In this document: piece after piece, positions 35,072 to 41,889 of the stretch
Layout of the letters: each line of letters opens with the position of its first letter
Numbering within the stretch: position 1 is the first letter of the stretch
DNA from: Arcobacter sp. LC1
GTDB lineage: Bacteria; Campylobacterota; Campylobacteria; Campylobacterales; Arcobacteraceae
Direction: 5' to 3'
Length of the DNA stretch: 64,000 nt
NCBI GenBank assembly: GCA_021378565.1
Contig: JAACJU010000009.1
Location: forward strand, 1-64,000
The notes under the pieces: model-generated
What the model saw: only the letters and a program-made list of their open reading frames with translations
Database searches by the model: none
Told to the model about the DNA's origin: nothing
Program-made: the position numbers and the translations under genes

Positions 35072-37243
35072 ATGCTTGAATTAAAAAAATTAAATTCTTT
35101 TTCTTTGATTTTTAACAAAGGAATACTTAGTCATTCAAGCAAAGAGTGGCTTAGACTTGACGCGCCGAATGTAACTTATGTAATAAAAGCAACTATGGCT
35201 ATAATCTTGGCTATGTCATTATCAATGATGTTAGGATTTAGTACACCGCAAACATCAGTTTTAACTGCCTTTCTTGTTATGCAACCACATAGTGGTATGG
35301 TATTTTCAAAAAGCTTTTATCGATTTGTTGGTACAGTCTTAGGCGCAATTATTGCTATTATTTTAGTGGGCGCACTATCACAAGATAGATTTTGGTTTAT
35401 TACACTTTTAACTATTTGGATAGGAATTTGTGCTGCAGCTGGATTTAAATTTCGTAACTTTATGGCTTACGGATTTTTTCTAGCAGGATACACAGTTTTA
35501 ATCGTTGCCTTTCCTGTTTTACACCATCCAACGGAAGTATTTAACTTTGCAATTTCGCGAGTTAGTGAAGTTCTTATTGGACTTGTAAGTGCTAGTATTA
35601 TTAGTGAAGTCGTTTTTCCTAGAAAATTATCAAATACTTTATTTGCAAATGAACAAAAACGCTATCAATCCATTGTTAGCTCTATTGCTTTGATTGGTGA
35701 TATTTTTGAAAAAGATTGCGAACATCATGACCATTCAAATTATCCAAAAACTATCTTAGAATCTGATTCTTTACTTATAAATTCAGCTTTTGAAAGCAAT
35801 GTAAATAAAAAAGATAAAATGTATTATCAAAGACTAAATTCTGAATTTATGCACCTAAGCACCACATATTTTTCTTTAAAAAGTATAGTAGCTTCACTAA
35901 AAGAAAAAGATAAATTTACAGATGCTATGGCGCATAGCTTAAGAGGTATTTTTGAGCCTATTGAAGACTTGCTTGAAAATCATTCAAAAGATTTAATTGA
36001 CAAAAAAAGCATAGAAGAACTTGCCCTAAAGTTAAAAAGTCTAAGAGAAGAAGTAAAAAATAATCTTCATGAACAAAAAGAAAAAATAATTATAGAAGAT
36101 TTTGATTTAAGTCATGATTTTTCTTCTGTCACATTTTTATTAGCAAGATTATTAAGTGAATTTAATATGTATATTAATACTTATTTATCTTTTTTGAAGC
36201 GTGATAAAAAAGCTAAAGATTATGATAAATTTTCTCAAACCCTAAAATTTTCTACTTATAATGACAACGGTTTATTATTTTTAGCGATTTTAAGAGGAGT
36301 TAGTGTTTTGCTTCTAAGCCTTAGTTTTTGGATACTAACAGGTTGGGAATTTGCTATCTTTACTATTATAAATGCTGTGGCCATGTCTTTGCTTTTAAGC
36401 TCAGCTGCAAATCCTCTAGGCTTTGCTATAAACTTTGCAAAAGGTGCGATATGCTCTTTTTTTGTAGTTATGCTTTATAATTTTTATATAATACCAACTT
36501 TTGCAAGTGATATTGTGAGCTATTGCGTAGTCTTTACTCCTTTTGTCGCGCTTATGGCTTGGCTAACTACAAAAAATATTGGAGGGCCATTTTTTTCTAT
36601 GGGATTTATGCTTATGAGTGTTTTAGCAGTTTCTATGAATTCTTATCTTCCAAGAGATTTTAACTATTTTATAGGTACAGAAATTGGAAGTTTGATAGGT
36701 ATTGTATTTACAATCTTATCTTTTACGATTATTGGCTCTTGGTCAAATGCTTGGACCCAAAGAAGAGTAAGCAAAGTCCTTTGTAAGCAATTAGCAAGCC
36801 TTGTAAATGACAAGCTATCTTTGCAAAGAATACATCTTGAAAGTACAGGTTTTGACTTGATACAAAGATTTTCAACAATGGGGAAACTAAATCAAACTTC
36901 AAGTTCTAAGCTATTTTTACTGCTTTTGTCTACGCTTGAAATCGGACGGGCACTTATAAATATAAGAAATAATATCACATTTTTTGTACATAAACCACCT
37001 ATGGTTTATAAGTTTATTTTTGCTGTCGGAAGATATTTTGAATCTTCATCAAATAATGATAAAATAATATTATTACAAAAAGTAGAAACATTGTATAAAG
37101 AATTAGAAAAAAATAAAATGTTTAAATCAGCAGTTGAGCAAAGAGCGATTAGCTCTATTTTGGTTGATGCGTCGCTAATTTATACAATTATGAAAAACAA
37201 AATTTCACTTCCAAATAAAGGAGAAGAAGAATCATGGGATTAG
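35072..37243 (+). CDS. FUSC-family (AaeB-like) efflux protein
   Basis: The 723-residue inner-membrane protein has the duplicated FUSC layout. An N-terminal helix bundle (residues about 25-170, including QTSVLTAFLVMQPHSGMVFSKS, i.e. the QPHSGM motif), a long soluble coiled region (about 190-400), a second bundle (about 405-560), and a soluble C-terminus. FUSC proteins such as AaeB and YccS export aromatic acids or fusaric acid with an HlyD-type adaptor. Here the DUF1656 and HlyD genes follow at once, giving the AaeB-AaeX-AaeA set. Substrate unknown. Confidence 0.82.
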   Translation: MLELKKLNSFSLIFNKGILSHSSKEWLRLDAPNVTYVIKATMAIILAMSLSMMLGFSTPQTSVLTAFLVMQPHSGMVFSKSFYRFVGTVLGAIIAIILVGALSQDRFWFITLLTIWIGICAAAGFKFRNFMAYGFFLAGYTVLIVAFPVLHHPTEVFNFAISRVSEVLIGLVSASIISEVVFPRKLSNTLFANEQKRYQSIVSSIALIGDIFEKDCEHHDHSNYPKTILESDSLLINSAFESNVNKKDKMYYQRLNSEFMHLSTTYFSLKSIVASLKEKDKFTDAMAHSLRGIFEPIEDLLENHSKDLIDKKSIEELALKLKSLREEVKNNLHEQKEKIIIEDFDLSHDFSSVTFLLARLLSEFNMYINTYLSFLKRDKKAKDYDKFSQTLKFSTYNDNGLLFLAILRGVSVLLLSLSFWILTGWEFAIFTIINAVAMSLLLSSAANPLGFAINFAKGAICSFFVVMLYNFYIIPTFASDIVSYCVVFTPFVALMAWLTTKNIGGPFFSMGFMLMSVLAVSMNSYLPRDFNYFIGTEIGSLIGIVFTILSFTIIGSWSNAWTQRRVSKVLCKQLASLVNDKLSLQRIHLESTGFDLIQRFSTMGKLNQTSSSKLFLLLLSTLEIGRALINIRNNITFFVHKPPMVYKFIFAVGRYFESSSNNDKIILLQKVETLYKELEKNKMFKSAVEQRAISSILVDASLIYTIMKNKISLPNKGEEESWD

Positions 37244-37434
37244 TCACAACAATATTTGGCGTACAAATACCAAGCTTAGTATTTATCTTTATAATAGCTG
37301 GTGTATTGCAACTTTTAATAAATAGAATACTCCAAGATTTAAGAGTATATCACTATGTTTGGCATCCTGGTTTATTTAGGACTGCTTTATTTATATGCCT
37401 TTTTAGCATACCATCATTAATAATTTACAACTAA
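37234..37434 (+). CDS. DUF1656 (AaeX-like) small membrane protein
   Basis: The 66-residue protein has two hydrophobic helices (about 10-28 and 45-63) separated by a loop with the family's VWHPGLFRTALF segment. DUF1656 proteins are found between FUSC permeases and HlyD adaptors, as AaeX in E. coli. Its start overlaps the FUSC gene by 10 bases and the adaptor gene begins 8 bases after it, indicating one operon. Confidence 0.85.
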   Translation: MGLVTTIFGVQIPSLVFIFIIAGVLQLLINRILQDLRVYHYVWHPGLFRTALFICLFSIPSLIIYN

Positions 37435-37442
37435 GGAACAAA

Positions 37443-38270
37443 ATGAATACAAAAACAACAAAACTAATAAGATTTAGTATAACTTTTATAATCGTATTAA
37501 TAGCATTAATTTTAGGCTTTTTCTTATGGCAAAAATATATAAACTCACCTTGGACAAGAGATGGGCGAATTAGAGCTGATATTTCACTTGTCTCACCTGA
37601 GATAAACGGCTTTATATCTAAACTTTATGTCAAAGATAATGACTTTGTAAAAAAAGGTCAAGTACTTTTTGATATAAATCCAAGTAAATATAAAAAAAGT
37701 GTTTTAAGAATAGAAAATATCGTAAAAATTGCTAAAGATGAATATACACTAAGCAAAAAATCTTATCAAAAACACAGAATAAGTAAGGTGCAACTTGATT
37801 TATTTAAGGCAAAATATAACGATACTTTAAGCAGACTTGATTTTGCAAAAATGAATTTAAAAGCTACTAAAGTTTATGCAAGTTCTGATGGTTGGGTTAC
37901 AAACTTAGCTTTAAAAGAAGGAGATTATCTAAGAATTGGCGATAATAAAATGGCGATAATTGATGCAAATTCTTTTTGGGTTTATGGCTATTTTGAAGAA
38001 AATAAAATTCCAAATATTAAAAAAGGAACAAAAGCAATAATCACTCCACTAGGCACTTCTTTTAAAATAAAAGGGCATGTTCAAAGCATAGCAAGAGGAA
38101 TAAGTGATAAAGATAATAGCCCAACTAATGGAAGATTATTAGCAAATGTTAATCCTTCTTTTCCTTGGGTAAGACTAGCACAAAGAATACCTGTAAGAAT
38201 TAGTATTGATGAAGTTCCAAAAGGTTTTGTTTTAAGAGCTGGAACAACTTGTACTATAACATTAAAATAG
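37443..38270 (+). CDS. HlyD/AaeA-type periplasmic adaptor protein
   Basis: The 275-residue protein has one N-terminal membrane helix (residues 10-30) and the adaptor motifs: WTRDGRIRADISLVSPEINGFISKLYVKDND near 38-65 (biotinyl-lipoyl half), VKKGQVLFDINP near 67, a short coiled-coil, and APxDG-like ASSDGWVTNLALKEGDYL near 140. It should link the FUSC pump to an outer-membrane factor, which is not encoded here. Its 3' end (about 38151-38270) is duplicated at 39698-39817 within a truncated gene fragment. Confidence 0.85.
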   Translation: MNTKTTKLIRFSITFIIVLIALILGFFLWQKYINSPWTRDGRIRADISLVSPEINGFISKLYVKDNDFVKKGQVLFDINPSKYKKSVLRIENIVKIAKDEYTLSKKSYQKHRISKVQLDLFKAKYNDTLSRLDFAKMNLKATKVYASSDGWVTNLALKEGDYLRIGDNKMAIIDANSFWVYGYFEENKIPNIKKGTKAIITPLGTSFKIKGHVQSIARGISDKDNSPTNGRLLANVNPSFPWVRLAQRIPVRISIDEVPKGFVLRAGTTCTITLK

Positions 38271-38340
38271 AACTTTCTAGACACTTTTTGGACTTCTAAG
38301 ATTTTGGGCTTTAAGTCTCAAAGCAATGAAGTTAAAAAAT
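38151..38340 (+). repeat. Segmental duplication, left copy (aaeA-like 3' end and flank)
   Basis: The last 40 codons of the adaptor gene and about 65 bases beyond (AACTTTCTAGACAC and a TTGGGCTTTAA-type stretch) recur at 39698-39890, offset about 1547. The downstream lipoprotein gene at 38509-39115 and exported-protein gene at 40064-40759 are also paralogous, so the duplicated unit probably spanned the whole adaptor-end-to-gene segment. The rest of 38341-38468 shows no gene. Confidence 0.75.
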
Positions 38341-38468
38341 ATTTTAAAGAATAATTAAATAATTTTGGTTTTTCTATATTTTTTGTACGGATGAAATATT
38401 TAGATTAGCTAAGAATAGAAGTAAGTTTTCTAGTATTAAAGTAAAATTTAAAATCAAATCTTTATCTG

Positions 38469-38500
38469 TTTTGCAAACTAAGATTTCTTAGTTTGCAAAA
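38469..38500. terminator. Hairpin downstream of the lipoprotein pseudogene
   Basis: A 14-bp perfect stem: TTTTGCAAACTAAG at 38469-38482, loop ATTT, and its complement at 38487-38500, followed by TTTTATT on the plus strand. It lies between convergent genes and could end both transcripts. Confidence 0.65.
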
Positions 38501-38508
38501 TTTTATTA

Positions 38509-39115
38509 CTATTGAGGAATTGCTTTCCAATCACTATTTATATATTTTAATTCATAAAGTTTTATACTAGTATTTACTACAAGTCCTCCACCACCACCTG
38601 TTGTTAAATTTAAACGATATACTTTATAATCTTTACTTGTATCTAGTACCAATGATTTATAATCACTTGCATCAAAATTAGAATAACAATTATAAGTAGT
38701 AATCTTATTAGAAATAATAGATTTATAATGACAAATCAATGCTTGCTCAATACCTTTGTTTGTTAAAGAAAAAGTAGCTCCATTACGAGAATAATGTTTT
38801 GGATCCATACCTTCTAAAAAAATAATATTGTCAGTGACGATATCATTTAATTTTTCATCAGGAGCACCAAATCCCAAAAATTCAGCATTTGTCACATAAT
38901 AAATATTGTGATCATAAGGAGTTTTCATAGTAATTGTAGCATTAGTTGCTGGAGTCCAATTCAGAATTAAATCCTTATGAGATGGACTTGTCTTGTTAGA
39001 ACTATTTAGAACCACACGCTAAAAACCCAAGTGTTAAACTTGTGAAAAATAAAGTAAAAAATAAACTTTTAGTTTTTTTATATTTTATAGCCTCTTTAAA
39101 TATTTTTTTTTGCAT
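38509..39115 (-). pseudogene. Small lipoprotein with a frameshift just after the lipobox
   Basis: An ATG at 39115 after an AAGGAAAGAG site starts a lipoprotein signal (charged MQKKIFKEAIKYKKTK, hydrophobic core, lipobox LACGS). Five bases later the frame hits TAG, but removal of one A (AAA at about 39003) joins it to a 165-residue open frame (NSSNKTSPSHKDLILNWTP onward) that stays open to 38509. The mature protein resembles the one encoded at 40064-40759, with shared TFSL/TFSI, CHYK/CLYK and a final WKxIQ-type end. No known family is recognised. It is a recent pseudogene or a sequencing error. Confidence 0.6.
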
Positions 39116-39329
39116 CTCTTTCCTTAATTAATAAATAAATAATATGTATTATATAAAAAATACATTTAATATAATGTTAAGAATAAGATTTTATATGTTT
39201 TAGCCCTAAATATTTGACTTAGACTAGCTAAGAATATATCCAAACCAAAGATAATTTTACTTTTAAGCATAATATTATAAGTCTTTAAAATATAATCACA
39301 AAAAGGGCAGTAAAAGGATTGATTTTTAA

Positions 39330-39612
39330 ATGGATAGATTAGATATTTTAGAAATTCTTAAAAGCAAAAAGGAATTTTACCATTTAAAAAATTTATATTA
39401 TTTGGTTCAACCGCTAATGATACAAATAAAAAAAATAGTAAAATAGACATAGCATATATTGAAAATGAAAAATCAAGACTAAAATTGAAAATTATTTAAA
39501 ATTAGAAAATGAGCTTGAAAGTATATTTAATGCTAAAATTGATTTAATTAATTATAAAAAATTCAATCCTCTTATGAAGTTACATTCAAAGAAAAATTTT
39601 ATTTATGTTTAA
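39330..39612 (+). pseudogene. mntA: Relic of a MntA-type nucleotidyltransferase antitoxin
   Basis: Starting at the ATG at 39330 after a TAAAAGGATT site, three frames must be joined (breaks near 39390 and 39480) to read about 93 residues. These give FILFGSTANDTNKKNSKIDIA (the GS-x10-DxD nucleotidyltransferase motif, with the first Asp replaced by Lys), NYLKLENELESIFNAKIDLI, and KKFNPLMK...KKNFIYV. This is the MntA-like minimal nucleotidyltransferase layout. The stop overlaps the following HepT-like ATG by 8 bases, as in native MntA-HepT pairs. It is clearly broken. Confidence 0.6.
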
Positions 39613-39817
39613 TAGCAAAAATATATTAACTATACTTGAAGCAATAGAAAAAATTTTTATATATTCTAATGATTTTGCAAATAAACAATTAAACTTTAAT
39701 CCATCTTTTCCTTGGGTGAGACTAGCACAGAGATTACCTGTACGAATAAGTATTGATGAAGTTCCAAAAGGCTTTGTTTTAAGAGCTGGAACAACTTGTA
39801 CCATAACATTAAAATAA
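39605..39817 (+). pseudogene. hepT: Truncated HepT-like toxin fused to a copy of the adaptor 3' end
   Basis: The frame encodes 70 residues. The first 32 (SKNILTILEAIEKIFIYSND) resemble the N-terminal helix of HepT/HEPN toxins (ILNLLRILEAIEKI in the family). At about 39698 the sequence switches to the last 40 codons of the HlyD-like adaptor gene, in frame. The HEPN catalytic RxxxxH motif is absent, so no toxin can be made. The junction shows that the segmental duplication landed in, or cut, the hepT gene. Confidence 0.6.
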
Positions 39818-39890
39818 AAACTTTCTAGACACTTCTTTGACTTCGTAGATTTGGGGCTTTAATCCCTAAGTCTATGAAGTTAAAAATATA
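39698..39890 (+). repeat. Segmental duplication, right copy
   Basis: This copy matches 38151-38340 with scattered substitutions and small indels; the coding part keeps the protein sequence nearly unchanged (PSFPWVRLAQRLPVRISI versus ...RIPVRISI). The flank beyond the stop includes the shared CTTTCTAGACACTT stretch. It joins the truncated hepT relic to the spacer before the exported-protein gene at 40064-40759. 39891-40044 shows no gene. Confidence 0.75.
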
Positions 39891-40044
39891 TATTTTACAT
39901 AAAATAGTCTAAAAATATCTAAATTAGTTTTGTATTTTCTTGATTTTCTGGATTTTATTGATTTAAATAAGCAGATTAGCTAAGAATGAATAAAAAAAAA
40001 TTAATATACTAAAGCGAAATTTTAAAAATCAAAACTTTATTTAC

Positions 40045-40075
40045 TATGTAAACTAAGCTTTGCTTAGTTTACATA
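40045..40075 (-). terminator. Terminator hairpin overlapping the exported-protein stop codon
   Basis: TATGTAAACTAAGC at 40045-40058, loop TTT, complement at 40062-40075: a perfect 14-bp stem. It overlaps the stop codon of the minus-strand gene. It resembles in position and core (AAACTAAG) the hairpin at 38469-38500 after the paralogous gene, as expected for duplicated units. Confidence 0.6.
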
Positions 40076-40759
40076 AATTTGATGTTGAATACTCTTCCAC
40101 TTTTTAGCTGTTTTATCATATTTAGATAAACGCCAACCTTCTTTACTTTCAGCGGCAGATGGTGTTGGATCTTGAATTGTACCATTAAACTCTATATAAT
40201 ACATTATATTTCTATTTTTATTTTTATTTTTATTTTTAGAATCAGTAGATAATACTAATGGGATGATCTTATTTAGATTTGGACTTTTTATACACGCATA
40301 AGTAACTGTCTTTGCACTTTTATCTAAAGCCTTATACAAACAAGTTAATGTTTGCATCTTACCTTTAGCTTTTTGTTCTATAGAAAATGTTTTTTTTGAT
40401 TCATTTACTTTAACTTTGTCCTTATTTAAATATTCAATAAAGAAATTAGTTTTAGTAGTATTTTTTATAATGCTAGTAATGCTTTTACCGGTACCAGAAA
40501 AAGCTCCAATTCCTTCTCCATTTTCATACTTACTAGTTGCATAATTCGGTACATATTTGTTGTTTAACATTTTTGTTTTACCTGATACAGAAAGCGATAG
40601 TTTCGGAGACCATTTAAAAATTAATATTCCTTTACTTGGCTGCATTTCGGAAGTTAAGTTAGTAAGTTTAACATTACCGTAAGCTAAGGACCCGAGGCTT
40701 AAACCTCCAACAAATAAAGTAAAAATTACTTTTTTCAATTTCCCAAATATATTTTTCAT
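40064..40759 (-). CDS. Exported protein of unknown family, paralogue of the gene at 38509-39115
   Basis: The 231-residue product has a Sec signal peptide (MKNIFGKLKK, hydrophobic core, cleavage near LAYG) and a mature part without recognised domains. Blocks shared with the paralogue are a PSKGILIFKWSP (PSHKDLILNWTP) start, TFSIEQKAKGKMQTLTCLYK (TFSL...CHYK), and the end WKSIQ. Two cysteines (CLYK, YACIK) could form a disulfide, and the paralogue keeps both. An ATTTTT x4 DNA repeat (40214-40237) encodes a KNKNKN run. It may be a small secreted beta-sheet protein; no function is claimed. Confidence 0.6.
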   Translation of the reverse strand: MKNIFGKLKKVIFTLFVGGLSLGSLAYGNVKLTNLTSEMQPSKGILIFKWSPKLSLSVSGKTKMLNNKYVPNYATSKYENGEGIGAFSGTGKSITSIIKNTTKTNFFIEYLNKDKVKVNESKKTFSIEQKAKGKMQTLTCLYKALDKSAKTVTYACIKSPNLNKIIPLVLSTDSKNKNKNKNRNIMYYIEFNGTIQDPTPSAAESKEGWRLSKYDKTAKKWKSIQHQIYVN

Positions 40760-40897
40760 CTTTCATCCTTTATAATTAATATAAAGGAATTATATAATTA
40801 ATTATATTAATTTAGACTTAATATCTTATAGATTTTACAATTCTATATATCAATTTAAAAAATTAATACTATTTAAACTATTTAGTAATATTTACAA

Positions 40898-40975
40898 ATT
40901 CTTTTTTGATTTTCTTGGCATATGGCTTTAGTCACTAAAACCACAATTTGGAAGATTAAGCTAGTTTAGAATTTT
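40898..40975 (-). pseudogene. Relic copy of the AraC-type C-terminus
   Basis: The 78-base stretch matches the 3' part of the adjacent regulator gene (around 41005-41065): both read AAATTCTTTTTTGA, then a CTTGGCATATGGCTTT or CTTAGCATATGGCTTT stretch, then GGTCACT-like sequence. On the minus strand it encodes a broken version of the second HTH end (KIKKEF). It is a partial tandem duplicate, not a gene. Confidence 0.5.
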
Positions 40976-40986
40976 AGAATTTAATG

Positions 40987-41310
40987 CTAAGGAATATAGC
41001 CAAATTCTTTTTTGAAGTTTCTTAGCATATGGCTTTGGTCACTGAATCCACAAAGTTGTGAAATCAAAGCCTTGCTTGTTTTGCTTTCTATAATCATATC
41101 TTTTGCTTTGTTCAGTCTTTTTTTTATAATATAGGCATTTATTGTTAATCCAAATTCTTTTTTAAAATGTCTTTGAAGTTTTGATTTTTCAATATTTGAT
41201 ATTGAAGATAATTCATCAAGGCTAAGTTTTTCACAATAGTAAGTGTCAAGAAAAGCTACCAATTCATCAAATCTTTTTTCTTCTTTTATCTTTTGTATTT
41301 TGTCTTCCAA
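40987..41310 (-). CDS. AraC-family DNA-binding domain protein (no sensor domain)
   Basis: The 107-residue protein is almost entirely the AraC/XylS DNA-binding domain. The first HTH reads LSLDELSSISNIEKSKLQRHFKKEFGLT (residues 29-56, cited as LSLDELSSISNIEKS and RHFKKEFG); the linker helix has RLNKAKDMI; the second HTH reads ALISQLCGFSDQSHMLRNFKKEFG. No N-terminal ligand-binding domain is encoded, but a free-standing DNA-binding domain can be functional, as in SoxS/MarA. It is not obviously truncated at the 5' end. Possible targets include the efflux operon nearby, without direct evidence. Confidence 0.7.
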   Translation of the reverse strand: MEDKIQKIKEEKRFDELVAFLDTYYCEKLSLDELSSISNIEKSKLQRHFKKEFGLTINAYIIKKRLNKAKDMIIESKTSKALISQLCGFSDQSHMLRNFKKEFGYIP

Positions 41311-41341
41311 ATTGCTTTTACCTTAAGATATTTTGATATTT

Positions 41342-41749
41342 TTAGCTTTTTACTTTTGGTGAATCTTCATATTGACTTTTAAGAGAAAATAATTGCTTTG
41401 CTAATAAAAAATTATGAGTCATTGCTTTCGTATCTTTATTGTCTGATGCGTCATTATATGTATCTTTTAAGGTTTTAGAAGTATCATCAAAGAAGTTGTC
41501 TATTTTGCCTTTATCATTTGAGAATCGATTTTTTACATCATTTACATTTAAAGAAGAAATATTTTGTCCGTTAAAGTTGGCATCTTCAAGACTTTTAAGG
41601 CCTTTTGTTTTTTTGTGCTCTTCTTCTAGGGTTTTATTTTTAAGCTCGTCTGCAAAAGAAGTATTTTTTGAACTAAGGACTTTTAATCTTGCAATTGCAA
41701 AACTATCATTTGCTATTTTATCTTTAGGTGTAAGTTGATTTATATCCAT
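41342..41749 (-). CDS. Hypothetical protein
   Basis: The 135-residue, charged protein begins MDINQLTPKDKIANDSFAIARL and has no signal peptide, membrane helix or recognised motif. It is rich in Lys, Asp and Asn with helical stretches such as SFADELKNKTLEEEHKKTKG. A good ATG and the open frame on the htpG strand support coding. It begins 31 bases before the AraC-type gene and ends 140 bases after htpG. I do not recognise it. Composition suggests a soluble cytoplasmic or flagellum-associated helical protein, but nothing firm can be said. Confidence 0.5.
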   Translation of the reverse strand: MDINQLTPKDKIANDSFAIARLKVLSSKNTSFADELKNKTLEEEHKKTKGLKSLEDANFNGQNISSLNVNDVKNRFSNDKGKIDNFFDDTSKTLKDTYNDASDNKDTKAMTHNFLLAKQLFSLKSQYEDSPKVKS

Positions 41750-41889
41750 TCACTAGCCTTTAATTTTAAGTATACAAACTATACTAAAAAATTTCTTAAA
41801 AAAGCTTAAAATAAGAAATGTTTTATCAATTTAAGCTAAATTTAAGCCATAAAGCAAGAAAAATTCGATTTCTTGCTTTATATATACAA

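Noticed and set aside
40214-40237. ATTTTT x4 repeat as a phase-variation switch in the exported-protein gene
   Set aside because: The unit is six bases, so gain or loss only adds or removes Lys-Asn and keeps the frame.
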